This document shows, piece after piece, positions 10,516 to 21,275 of a stretch of 64,000 nt of DNA. The first letter of the stretch is position 1, and every line of letters starts with the position of its first letter. Made by a program: the position numbers and the translations under genes. Below the pieces are notes generated by a model. The model was not told the DNA's origin and did not search any database. It was given only the letters and a program-made list of their open reading frames with translations. This DNA is from Chelonoidis abingdonii (lineage: Eukaryota > Chordata > Testudines > Testudinidae): positions 65,473,843 through 65,537,842 of the forward strand of contig NC_133773.1 of NCBI RefSeq assembly GCF_003597395.2, given 5' to 3'.

Positions 10516-12821
10516 CACATGAACAGCACAAGGGAAACCATTTATAATTACATAGTGATAATGTTACTATTATCATGATAGCTTGCTTAACAGCTGTCAT
10601 ATTTCATCTCAGAAGTGCACAATGCATGCCAATGTTCTCTGCCCAAGAGTGAATAAAATAATCCCTGACTAGTTTGTAAAGTACTTTGCATATAAATGGA
10701 ACTGCTTGTAATATTCAAAATTTGGAAACTCCCTCCTAGTTTTGTCATTTTCCATTTTAGTAAATACTGATTCCCTTCTCCACATATAGAAACCCTGGGA
10801 TGCTGGGAGAAGCAATCAAGCTGAACTACACATGGCTGTTTTTATTAAACTATATAGTCAATGTATATAATGTCTTTTCATATTTAATACTTTAGGTTGT
10901 CCAACAGTTTCCTCTGTGGTGTCAGCACGTCCCTGGGAATGCTGTTTTAGAGAAGTGCTGCTGTAGAACCAGCAGAGGGAGCCCAAAACATTCAGTTATG
11001 ATTATTCCCAGAAAACAGTGATGTGAGCTAAGGTTTCAACTTTCATTTGGTGTCTTGTCGTTATTAGCTTTCCTCGCGCCTCTCCCCCATACATTTTAAC
11101 CTGCTTGCTGGACATGGATGAGACAAACAGAAAATTCAGATATAACTTGTAATTCCCTTTTACGTCTTTTGGAAATCCTTCCCTCTCTCCAGGACCCTGG
11201 TTCGAGGGTAAACTAGGCCATAGGGTGTACTGTGACCCAATAATACGTTTGTGGGGAGTCTGTCTTAGCGTCTGCAGTGTGTTAGTTAACAGGACCCCAA
11301 ACTCCTTTCTGTACAAGGCAATAAAGGGTCAAGAGGTATAGAAAGCAACTTGGAGGATTAGAGAGAAGACATGGGCTGTAATGTATTCAATACACAGATG
11401 ACGCAGCTCTACAATTTCATCATGTCTGTCATGGTAGCTGCAGGGAACAAATAACCCAGTGAGGCTGGGGGAGAAGGAACTGGCTGAGGATCAATCTAAA
11501 CAAGAAAGATGCTTTAGGAATTAGAGGAATTAAAGCTGGTCAGAATTTTTCAGACAAAAACTTGTGACAAATTTTTTTACAACAATTCACAAATAAAATT
11601 CCCCATTTTTGGATCAGTTCCAGTAGTGATGGTAGGTGGAAAGACACTTGAAAGTCTAATCTTTTACCTTCAACATTTGTAGAGGATGCGGGCTAGAGTG
11701 CAACATACTGGTTTTATGCCGGGGTTCTCATTATGTGAGGATTGGCATTATATCTAGGTAGTTCAATGTTAAAGATTTTTACCATTTTGCATTAAACATA
11801 ATTATTAAAATCATGAAAAAGGAACACAGTGCCTCTGGAAAGACAGATCCATCTCCTTCACACAGCACAGTATTTGAACATTATAGTGTGGCCTATTGTT
11901 CCTTTTGGATACACTGCAGCTAAATTGTTTCCATAGCGACATCATCCACTTCATCTCCGTAAGTGTCACACATACACTGTGGTGAAACTGACTGATTTAC
12001 CACCTCCTAACTATGCCTTACAGTTATGTATGGTTCTGAGGACCGATTAGCTGAAAAGCTGTATGTCATTACTGAGGATGATGTAGATTTGTGCTTTGAA
12101 GTATTAAACATTTTATTTCTGAAGGTTTATGCTGTATTTCTAAAGAGAATGATTGGAACTGCCATCTGGAAACAATACTCTAAAAAGATAAAGGGAAAAT
12201 GTTTGCTTCATGACCAGAAATGCTGACTAACAGTCTAGGCTTTAATTGGTCTGGGCAATATCCTTACAGAGGGATTTGTAAAAGGCCTCCTTGAGGGTGC
12301 TGAAATCCCCTGCAGAGTGCTGATTTGGGCACTCAAACAAACTGGGGGATTTTCAAAGTAGTACTCATTCTTTGAAAATCTGCCCTCTGTTTCTGGTGCT
12401 CAGGTTCAGCTGGGAGTCCAGCCACCAGTATTTTCTAAACATCACTGCTAAACAACAGCATCCTCTCCAGGCAATGCTATTTCTAAATGTCAGTAGCTCC
12501 CCACCACACCCCAACAACACTTGAGACACTATCACAATAATCTCAGCAGCACATTTGACCAGCTGGGCCAGTAAAATGACCTCAGTGTATCTCATCTGAT
12601 AGAGGAGAGAAGAGAAGATGCGGAAGGAGAGAAGAAATTGGTCACTGTTTTTCCTCAAAGTTATATTCTGTTCTCAAATGCTGCAGAAGTGGGATGTGAA
12701 GCAGACAAGAGATAGTAACTGAGGGCCGGGCCCTTAGTACATTATAGTGGCCACTGATCTCAATATTGACTTTGTGGGGAGGTGAGACTAATGGATTTGG
12801 CCTCCCACAGTGCCCCTGTGG
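10516..12821. other. non-coding, little recognised
   Basis: No exon was found. A short AT-rich block near 11530-11620 (AAGCTGGTCAGAATTTTTCA) resembles a common reptile repeat. Several open frames, including a 104-codon minus-strand one at 11316-11002, show no family signature. Confidence 0.5.
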
Positions 12822-12998
12822 GAGAGTTGCCAACCCTCCAGGATTGGCCTGGAGTCTCCAGGAATTGGCATGATTTCCTGGTGACTATTAAAAGCAATCT
12901 GGGAGATTTTAATAGGCTATTTTAAGAAAATTACATTTTGTCATGTTGGGGGGAAAAAAAAAAAATCTCCCAGAATAGCTTCAGAGTTGGCAACCCCT
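12822..12998. mobile_element. MITE with GTTGCCAACCC terminal inverted repeats
   Basis: The left end reads AGAGTTGCCAACCCTCCAGG; the right end is its inverse (CAGAGTTGGCAACCCC). Inside are CCTGGAGTCTCCAGGAATTG and an AT-rich middle. About 175 bp, no coding capacity. The target duplication was not resolved. Confidence 0.65.
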
Positions 12999-13831
12999 AC
13001 CATGTGGGGTGCAACAAGTCCCTGTACTCATTCTCTCTTTGGCATCTAATGGCCAACGGCACAGTTTCAGATGTGGGAGACTCAGTCTTCCATCTGGGCC
13101 CCATGGGACTCTACCCCTTCAAAGATCAGACAAAAATAACCACCGCAAGCTCGCTGTGGAACTCCCTTCCCTCAGCGGGTCCTCAGCAGGGTACAGCACA
13201 TTTCAGCACCCACAGGCAAGTTACTGGCAAGAGTTCTGGAATAGTAGTTCAGTGTTTGCCCTTCTTTCCCCAGGGGACTAAGACAGGCAGTGGTTGTGCA
13301 CATAGTCCCTATTCCGAGCCACACTGTATTCCACAAGCTGAAACCATGGTTCCTGCCAGCTAAACAGGGTTTCTCCTTCTTAAGGCTCTTCCTGCAGCCT
13401 GGCATGGCTTGTGGATGTGGTGGGGCAGGGATCTTGAGCCCATAGCCTCACCTTAAACACTTTCCTGCCCCCCATTACAGGCTTTGTATACTACATCACA
13501 GGGGGCCAGTTGTATTTAGAAAACTATTCAACATAATATATGATCATTTTAAAATATACTTGTACAACGATGGCTGTCTCTTACTCTGAATTTTACTAAC
13601 AGGAGGGAGCCCCCCAAACTTAACTGGGGTCTTGAGGTGATACCATAATGCAAACGAATTATAATGTTATAACAGTTACTGATTATGAAAGTTTGCTTTC
13701 ACATACTGTCTCACTTCACTTCAGAAAGAGGCTGGACTTACCAATATTCTAGGTTTTTGGTTATTTTTATATTGTTATGCTATTAGATGTTAATGGCTGC
13801 CATCAAGCATGTCCTTGATTTATAGGTACTC
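12999..13831. other. non-coding, nothing recognised
   Basis: Contains a 141-codon open frame at 12938-13363 that starts inside the MITE, lacks recognisable domains and is overlapped by equally open frames, so it is probably chance. Confidence 0.45.
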
Positions 13832-14033
13832 ACAGAAACATAGAAATGTAGCACTGGAAGGGACCTCGAGAAGTCATCTAGTTCAGACTCCTCTCCCCCG
13901 CCCTCCCATGCTGAGGTGGGACAAAATCAGCCTAGACCATCCCTAACAGGTATTTGTCTAACCTGGTCTTAAAAACATCCAACAATGGGGATTGCAAAAC
14001 CTCCCTTTGAAGCCTTTCTCAGTTTTTAATTAT
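13832..14033 (-). mobile_element. CR1 LINE 3' fragment
   Basis: Begins CAGAAACATAGAAATGTAGC, then CTGGAAGGGACCTCGAGAAG and TCATCTAGTTCAGACTCC: the reverse complement of a CR1 tail of a different subfamily from the 3393 copy. It runs to about AAGCCTTTCTCAGTTTTTAA. Confidence 0.85.
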
Positions 14034-14045
14034 CCTTAGCGTTAG

Positions 14046-14200
14046 TCCTGGTGAACACTACAAACTTATGTCATTATAAGTATGTCGCTCAGGTATGTGG
14101 AAAACCTACATCCCTGAGCAACATAGTTATACCGACCTAACCCCCAGTGTAGAAAGTGCAATGTCAACAGAAGGGCTTCCCCCATCAACCTAGTACTAAA
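14046..14200. mobile_element. hAT-type MITE fragment
   Basis: After GTGAACACTACAAACTTATG comes an inverted pair, GTCGCTCAGGTATGTGG and CATCCCTGAGCAACATAG, then TTATACCGACCTAACCCCC and AGTGTAGAAAG. This matches the pattern of a turtle non-autonomous hAT element whose right part is missing. Confidence 0.55.
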
Positions 14201-14411
14201 GCCTTACTAAAAATCAAGATATATCACATCTACAGCTTTTCCCCAAGCCACTAGGCCAGTAACCCTGTCAAAGAAGAAAGTTAGGCTGGTTTTGCATTGT
14301 TAGAACTGATGGGCATGCTAATCACCCTTCATTCAGGGAATCCTGTGGCATCTTATAGACTAACAGACGTTTTGGAACGTGAGCTTCCGTGGGTGAATAC
14401 CCACTTCGTCA

Positions 14412-14631
14412 GACGCAGGTAGTGGAAATTTCCAGGGGTAGGTATATATATGCTAGCAAGCAAGCTAGAGATAACGAGGTTAGTTCAATCAGGGAGGATG
14501 GGGCCCTGCCTCAGCAGTAGAGGTGTGAAAACCAAGGGAGGAGAAACTGGTTCTGTAATTGGCAAGCCATTCACAGTCTTTGTTTAGTCCAGAGCTGATG
14601 GTGTCAAATTTGCAAATGAACTGAAGCTCAG
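14412..14631 (+). repeat. left inverted arm of the PLE
   Basis: 220 bp whose reverse complement matches 16440-16659 at 218 of 220 positions by direct comparison. The arm starts GACGCAGGTAGTGGAAATTT and ends CTGAAGCTCAG. Confidence 0.95.
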
Positions 14632-14699
14632 CAAATTCTACAGGCCACTTCCCTCAGATCCCACTGAGGAATACACTAAGGAACTGCACCATCTACTCA

Positions 14700-15075
14700 G
14701 GACACTCCCTACACTAACACCGGAACAAACCAGCATACCCTTAAAGCCACGACCAGGGTTATTCTATCTACTACCCAAGATCCACAAACCCGGAAATCCT
14801 GGACGCCCCGGAAAATCCTGGGACGCCCCATATCATCTCGGCTGGCACTTCTCACTGAAGGACTGTCTGGATATGTGTACTCTGCTATCGACCCTTATGC
14901 AACCAGCTACTCCTCAGTTATCTCCGTGACACCTCTGATTTCCTGAGGAAACTACGAATTGGCATTGGTCACCTCCCAGAAAACACCATCCTTAGCCAGC
15001 CATGGATGTATAGAGGCTCTCTACACAACATTCCCACAACACGAGATTGAATACAAGGCTGTCCTGAGTGAACAG
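14700..15075 (+). pseudogene. PLE reverse transcriptase remnant
   Basis: Codons at 14762-14809 read FYLLPKIHKPGNPGRP, a hallmark of Penelope-like reverse transcriptases. The following text restarts after a near-duplicate of AAATCCTGGACGCCCC and continues in shifted frames with pieces equivalent to the substrate-binding and palm motifs. No single frame is open, and the catalytic aspartate box could not be read with confidence. Confidence 0.65.
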
Positions 15076-16439
15076 TAATCCCTGATGATGCCACAGCAAC
15101 AAACTGGGCATGCTGAGCTCTGTGCCTTTATACTCACACACAAACTATTTCACAGGTTTTGATGACAATATATGATCTCCAGATCTAGTGGCACTGCTAT
15201 GGGCACGCCGCATGGCCCCACAATACGCCCATATTTTTGATGGCTGAACCTGGAACCAATGCTTTTCCTCAGCTCTCGTCCACTCCACAGCCCCTTCTCT
15301 ACCTTAGCGCTAGATTGATGACATCTTCATCATGCTGGACCCAATGGGAAGGAGACTTCGTAGAAAAAAAGTTCCCAACCACGGATTTCCAACAAACTTG
15401 CCAACCCCACGGCAATCAGCCTCAGCCTGGACCAATTCATACAGTAGGAGGTCCACTTTCTAAAGAAACCAAGGTGCAAATAAGGTGAATGGTCCCCATT
15501 TTAACAACCCAACCCGTATATCGAAAAACCTAGCCGACCGCTATGCCTACCTTCAGCTTCCTCCAGCTTCCATCCAGGCCACAGTCACACATGATCCACT
15601 GTCCTACAGGCCCCAAGCACTGAGGTACAACCCGCATCTGACCTCTAACCCTCAGACAGATAACAACACCTACAAAATCTCCACCAAGCATTCTCCAAAC
15701 TTACAGATACCCGCACGAGGATTATTGAGGAAACAGTATCAAAGAGAGCCAGACGTGTAAACCCAGATCAGTCCTCTGTAGCTGCAAGACAACCCATGAC
15801 AAAGAAAAACCAAAACAAGGACGTCCCACTGGCTATCAACATACAGCCCCTCAGCTAAAACCCCCTCCAATCGCATCCATCATGAGATCTACAACCCATC
15901 CTGGCGACAATTGAATTCCCAAACTTTCACAGGTCCTTTGGATGGCATGGCGCAAATCTGTGCTCACAGACAACCGCCAAACCTAACGTTTGCGTCACCA
16001 GCAATCTGCACACCGTAACCATTAGTATCTCTACTCAGGAACCAATCCATGCAATACAACCTCGATGCCAACTCTGGCCCAGAGTATCATACCCGCGACA
16101 CCATCAAGGATCCTACCAGATCTAGCCCCGACCATCACTGGTGTCATCACCGCTGACGCCACGCAATGTCATATACGCCATCAGTTATGCCAGCATGCTC
16201 CTCTCTGCTGATGTACATCGGCCAACTGGACAGTCACTACGGAAAAAGGATAATGGACCAAATTATGATATGCAGTAATTGGAATATACAAAAACTGTAG
16301 GGAACACTTCAAACTCCCTGGGCCACACTATAGAGACCTTAAGGTGGCCATCCTGCAGGCAGAGAAAAACTTCAGGTCTCAGGACTTCCCATAATGGAGA
16401 AACAAAAAAACTTCAGGACCAGACTTCAAAGAGAAACTG

Positions 16440-16659
16440 CTGAGCTTCAGTTCATTTGCAAATTTGACACCATCAGCTCTGGACTAAACAAAGACTGTGA
16501 ATGGCTTGCCAATTACAGAACCAGTTTCTCCTCCCTTGGTTTTCACACCTTTACTGCTAAGGCAGGGCCCCATCCTCCCTGATTGAACTAACCTCGTTAT
16601 CTCTAGCTTGCTTGCTAGCATATATATACCTACCCCTGGAAATTTCCACTACCTGCGTC
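16440..16659 (-). repeat. right inverted arm of the PLE
   Basis: Reverse complement of 14412-14631 with two differences, both inside the block around 16551-16560. In the plus direction it carries the 3' coding end of the element. Confidence 0.95.
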
Positions 16660-16664
16660 CAACA

Positions 16665-16722
16665 GTGGCACCTTATAGACTAACAGACGCTCCAAAACGT
16701 CTGTTAGTCTATAAGGTGCCAC
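16665..16722. repeat. perfect 25-bp hairpin in the PLE tail
   Basis: 16665-16689 (GTGGCACCTTATAGACTAAC then AGACG) is the exact inverse of 16698-16722, with an 8-nt spacer CTCCAAAA. Confidence 0.95.
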
Positions 16723-16776
16723 AGGATTCTCTGCTGCTTTTACAGATCCAGACTAACACGGCTACCCCTCTGATAC

Positions 16777-17999
16777 CTTCATTCAGGCTAAATGAAAGAT
16801 GCAATAGATCTCCTTTATGGCATAAAATAGGAGGAGACAATAGAAGCCTAAGGCACTAGGATGCATGCAGGGCCAATTAGAAGTTGAGCCATATTGACCA
16901 AGGGGGTTTTCTAGGGCCTGATTGCAAATGCAGGAGATGAGGCATTGATTGGTTGCTGGGTGGAGAGAGCCAAAAGAAAGCCAGAAAAGCAGTCATGAGC
17001 ATGGCCCTGAGAGGGAGCAGAGTTTGCATTAAAGAAATACCTGATTCCTATTATCAATTTTTCCTTCTAATGGAAATAGCCCAGCAAGGCCTCAGATATG
17101 GACTAACCATTCAGCCCAAAAGTACCACATATTACTTTTACATTTGTTTGATATTTTAAAAATAGTTGTCTCTAATTATTTTACAAATTTTTAAAGATAT
17201 TTGTATCTGGCAAAAGATTTCTTCAAGGCATGCTCTCTTTCTGCTTCAATCTGCAGCAAGGTTATAATGTTGCCTTTGTCACAACTCTACCATTCCCTGT
17301 GCATCACATTCTAATATCCCAAACAAGGATCCAAATAGCCTCACCTAGACCTGTTCATGGAAGCCACTCCCAAGTGGATTTCACCTATCCCATGAAGGAA
17401 GTGTGTATGTATATCTATAAAATCAGCCAAGGTCACTGCACTATCCCCCCAATCCTTTCATGTGATCACATAGATGGATTTCCCAGGGTCAGTCTGTGTT
17501 GGAGCAAGGATTAGGACTTGGGCATGTGGTGGGGAAGAGGGTAGGAGGCTGGGAAATGCAATCATCCACCAAGTATTCTCAAAGATTAACCAAAAGAGTT
17601 GATACAGTGATAAACTACCTTTCCATGGATCCAATCCAGATAGGAAACAGCAAGGGCAGTCACAACCAAGGGAAGCCTGATGGAACGGCTCCTCTATTAC
17701 AGTCAGATTGCTATGGAGTGGGTTGAGTGTGCTGGGATCCCAGCACCAGTGTAGAGGCACTGGATCTCCAAGCAGCTGGCTTTTGTCCATGAGGATTCTA
17801 GGGTATGGGTGACTTGGGGAGGAATCTCAATTGATTTCTTGCAAGGGGGTGAGAGGAAGGTACACACACACAAACATCTTCAAAGATTTGTGGAAAACTT
17901 TGCAGCCTCCAAGTATTTGAGTAGAGCAGGATCAAGGCCAGGATTACGACTTCACTGTGGAATCCAACCTGACAATGCAAATGCCATTAGATCAAAGGT
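16777..17999. other. non-coding, nothing recognised
   Basis: No gene signature. Short open frames on both strands overlap each other. Possible upstream continuation of the LINE-like piece at 18000 was not confirmed. Confidence 0.45.
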
Positions 18000-18176
18000 A
18001 TATCACTCACTATAAATACCACATCCCACAACTACAAGTGGGAATTCAGCCAGTTATTAGTGCAGTACAACCGACTGACCGTGAACTTCCCATGCACCAT
18101 CTGCAGCAAAATGTGCACCTCTAGAATTGGCTTGTATAGTCATCAGAGGGCACACCATGAGACCAACAATAGTTGA
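18000..18176 (+). pseudogene. C2H2 finger coding relic, LINE-like C-terminus
   Basis: An open run from 18000 ends in a C2H2 pattern, CTICSKMCTSRIGLYSHQRA then H (C-x2-C-x12-H-x3-H), starting at 18093, followed by TGA at 18174. The SRIGLYSH style of finger is typical of the C-terminal tail of several LINE reverse transcriptases rather than of host KRAB-type zinc-finger genes. A TAG precedes the run at 17988. Likely a fragment of an old retrotransposon ORF; the family is not known. Confidence 0.45.
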
Positions 18177-18879
18177 TCTGCACAGATTTGTCAGCACTGG
18201 ATCGATGGACTACCAAGAAATGTTCTCCTCCATTCCTATTTACTTTTGTATATAAAGTCCTCTCTACTTGGTACAACCCCACAGTTTTCCAAAAGGCGGC
18301 TGAATTTAAATTACCTGAAGTTTTGTGAAACGGTTCTTGGTTGCATTTTTCTAGAGATATATCTGTACACCGTGGCAAGCTTGTGTACCATATCCATGTC
18401 ATCCTCAGGCAACCCACAATCCATAGAACATCCATAATAAATAAAGCAAGCAAGATTTTGCTCATGAATATCTCAATTTCTAAGAAATTATTTCAGGCAC
18501 TAGCTTTGCTGTTTTATTTTGAAAACATAAGATAGTTTAAAAAGCACCTCACACACTAATATTATTGAACCTTAATTTGAAAAATAAGAAGTGAAGAAAC
18601 AAATAAGTTGACAATACCGTATACTTTAAACTTGAAGACAGGAGACAAAAGTAGTTAAGCAGCAAAGTGGAATGGGGGGCGGGGGCAGGCAGGAATGGAT
18701 AAGAGCAGAGGAAAAGTGAAGCAGGAGTTTGGGGTGGGAGTCAAGGGAAAGAGAAGGGGGAAATTGAAAATGCCAGAATTAAGGCACAATCTTATACATT
18801 CTGTCCCCTTATACATTATGATACAGTCAGTCTCTAATTACATCAGTCATTAGTTTTTTCCACAAGATCCCAGCCAGGA
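18177..18879. other. non-coding, nothing recognised
   Basis: AT-rich, with a G/A-rich stretch at about 18670-18770. No gene or repeat family was recognised. Confidence 0.5.
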
Positions 18880-19295
18880 AATTCCATCTGGGAGAACTGG
18901 ATTATATCTCTGCTCCCACAATAGAGTGATATTGAGCAAGTCATTTAAACCAAAATTTTCATGTGATCACTAATTGTGTGTTCCTCATTTTTGGGTTGTC
19001 AAGCTTGACTCACCTGGGACTAGATTTGCTGAAATGCTGAGCGCTCATTACTGCATACAAAATAGATTAGAGTGGTGCTTTGAACTTCTGAAGTGGTATA
19101 AAAATGCTAAAACCTCTGAAAAATCAGGTCCTGGCATTGAGCACCAAAAAGTATGGGAAATTTTTTACCTAACTTCTGTATGCCTCAGTTCCACATCTGT
19201 AAAATGGGGATAATATCACCCCCAACCTCACAAGAGTGATGTGAAAAATATTGATGTTTGTGAAGCATTCAGATACTATAGTGATAAGTGCTACA
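18880..19295 (+). repeat. MIR SINE split by a palindromic MITE-like insert
   Basis: The MIR 5' half (GGATTATATCTCTGCTCCCA, ATTGAGCAAGTCATTTAAAC) ends near 18955 and the 3' half (TATGCCTCAGTTCCACATCT, GTAAAATGGGGATAATATCA) starts near 19170. The 200-bp middle carries TTTGGGTTGTCAAGC and GAAATGCTGAGCGCTC, resembling the palindromic repeat at 27360-27480. Confidence 0.55.
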
Positions 19296-21184
19296 GAAAC
19301 ACTTGTGAGGAAGTTAACAATTCTGTTTCCAGAGCAGGGTTTGAATAATGTGAAGTAAATAAGGCTTGGGGCCACTCATTGAATAATAAGGAGAAAACCA
19401 AATATTGAATAGCAGCTCATTAAGTGACCACCCTACATCTTATGCACTGAATGATGCAGGAAAAAATAGTATGTAATCATGTAATTAAGGGCAGTATTGT
19501 AATGCACAGGAACGGGGGAGGGGGGGCAGCGGGAGGGGAGTGACTAAAGGTTGCACAGGCAACCTTTATTCTGGCATTTCCTAAATTTTGAGCATTTGAC
19601 TGCAACCTCAATAATGTTCTTTTGAGTGTGATAGGTGTGTGTGTGCGCATATATATCACCACACAAAAAAATTAATTAAGATCTAGTTAAAGCTGCAGCT
19701 GCTGCAGGCACATATCAGTGGTGTGAGTGCCTATTTCTTTTCAAAGCATTTGAGGGTTGTTTATTTTAAGAAAGCTTTAAGTATTAGAAATCCAAAAAAC
19801 ATGGAGTTAAATTAAGCCGGCACTTCTCAAACACTGCACCCAAACTGCCTTAGTTACTGCAACGCTTGCTCCTCCTCTTGCTCCTGTCAGTGCCTTGCAC
19901 TCGTGATCAGACCCAAGCACATGACATGAAATAAGCGTTGATACAGCGGAGCCACAAAAGGGAAGAAGGTGGGATACAGAGGTCAGAATCAGAAGGCTAT
20001 TCTGCTTTATTTGCAGTTTGGGAGTTATCCTTTCCCCTCCACTCTCAACACACACATAGTATGACAAGTTCCCTTCAGTATCAAATGTGCCCAAAAGATA
20101 AATGAATGAAAGAGAAGGACGGGTGGCTGGGTGGATGAGAGCCTTGATCACATGAGGAGGAGCAGGAACTGGAGCTGGGCACCGGCAGTTTCTGCAGAGC
20201 AAGTCAGTGCAGGAAGTCGGAACTGCAAAGAAACAATTGTAAGTAAAGTCACTGTAAAGGAAAACACATTTGTGTGCCTAGGAATTTTGTAATGTGAGTA
20301 AAGAGATTGCAAGGAGGGTCACATAGATACACTAGTAAAAGTAGAATAGTAAGGGGGGGAACATTTATAAAGCGCAAGGTAAAGGAGATGTTAATTTCAA
20401 AAATAAAATGGGCAGAGAGAAATGAAACTAAATCCAGCAGTTGAACTGATAGAGTAGATAGGTAAACCCTTATTATCACTTCATTAAAATCAGAGTAAGT
20501 TCCTGCCATTTGAATTAAACAATTTTAAATAATTTAAGTACTTTTTAATAATATAATCATGCAAAGGCAATGAATGAAGTGAATGAAAGCCCAAAGGAGA
20601 GGATATACTGTGCCTATAATGCTTCTGTGGGTATGTTTATGCTTCTTTGAGTGTGGTAATTTGCCTAGTTAATGCTTCTGGAGTGAGTCATGAAAGGGGT
20701 GAAATATCTGCTGATGTAAATGAGCGAGGCTACGCTGAATTCTCAAGAGCTGAGCCCACTTCCAACAAGACGCAATTTCATCCTAGGTCCTCTGTACAAG
20801 TATGCTGACTGTGGAAACAAATCCATTAAAACTGTAATTATTAAATGGACTATCATCCATGCTGCTTTTGTCTGAAAGGGGGAAAGGATAACAAAGAGTT
20901 TGAGTTCTCAGTTAACACTTGAGTTACATTTTTGAAGAGTTGCACAATATTTGCAGATGAGTATGTGAAAAAATAAATTACATGTGCTGTTATTTCATTT
21001 GTGATTGTATTTGTGATTACTATTTCTGGCCAGATTCTGCCATCTGTATTCCAGTTGGGAAGTCCTTTACTCTGAGTGTAGTTCTCTTGACATCATGGAA
21101 TAAGGTACTACTCAGCATGAGTAAGGGAGGTAAAATCTGGCCCTTGGTGAATTGAACTGCATATTTTTTCTATGAGAGAAAAAA
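19296..21184. other. non-coding, nothing recognised
   Basis: Includes short TG and TA repeats near 19630-19670 and a 131-codon minus-strand open frame (20202-19807) without recognised domains. No CpG-rich promoter-like block was found. Confidence 0.45.
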
Positions 21185-21275
21185 GGTAAGTGAGGCATTG
21201 TCTTTTACTGGGCCAACCTACCTTGTCTTTCAAATATCGTGGGACCAAGACAGCTACAACAACACTGCAAACAGC
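21185..21275 (+). mobile_element. old PLE-like tail
   Basis: TCTTTTACTGGGCCAACCTA, CCTTGTCTTTCAAATATCG and GGGACCAAGACAGCTACAAC form the tail of an older, related element; compare the ACTAACACGGCTACC ends elsewhere in the window. Confidence 0.45.

Larger units (their letters stand above)
14341..16776 (+). mobile_element. decayed Penelope-like element (PLE) with inverted arms
   Basis: About 2.4 kb. The left end begins TCCTGTGGCATCTTATAGAC; the right end is its inverse and then CAGACTAACACGGCTACCCC, the recurring PLE tail in this window. Between the arms is a decayed frame with PLE reverse-transcriptase signatures (FYLLPKIHKPGNPGRP, then degraded GRPI..LTEGLSGYV..PYAT and an LAMDV..LYTTFPQHE block) and, near the right end, LQRETAELQFICKFDTISSG, which also occurs in the 38.7 kb copy. 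PLEs are retroelements that often carry inverted or tandem partial copies at their ends. Stops, frameshifts and a small tandem duplication at about 14791-14820 show it is dead. Confidence 0.7.

Noticed and set aside
12938..13363. 141-codon plus-strand open frame as a gene
   Set aside because: It begins inside a MITE, has no recognised domain and is matched by equally open frames in other phases.
14341..16776. Reading the inverted arms as terminal repeats of a DNA transposon
   Set aside because: The interior carries Penelope-type reverse transcriptase motifs and the tail matches the other PLE fragments in the window.
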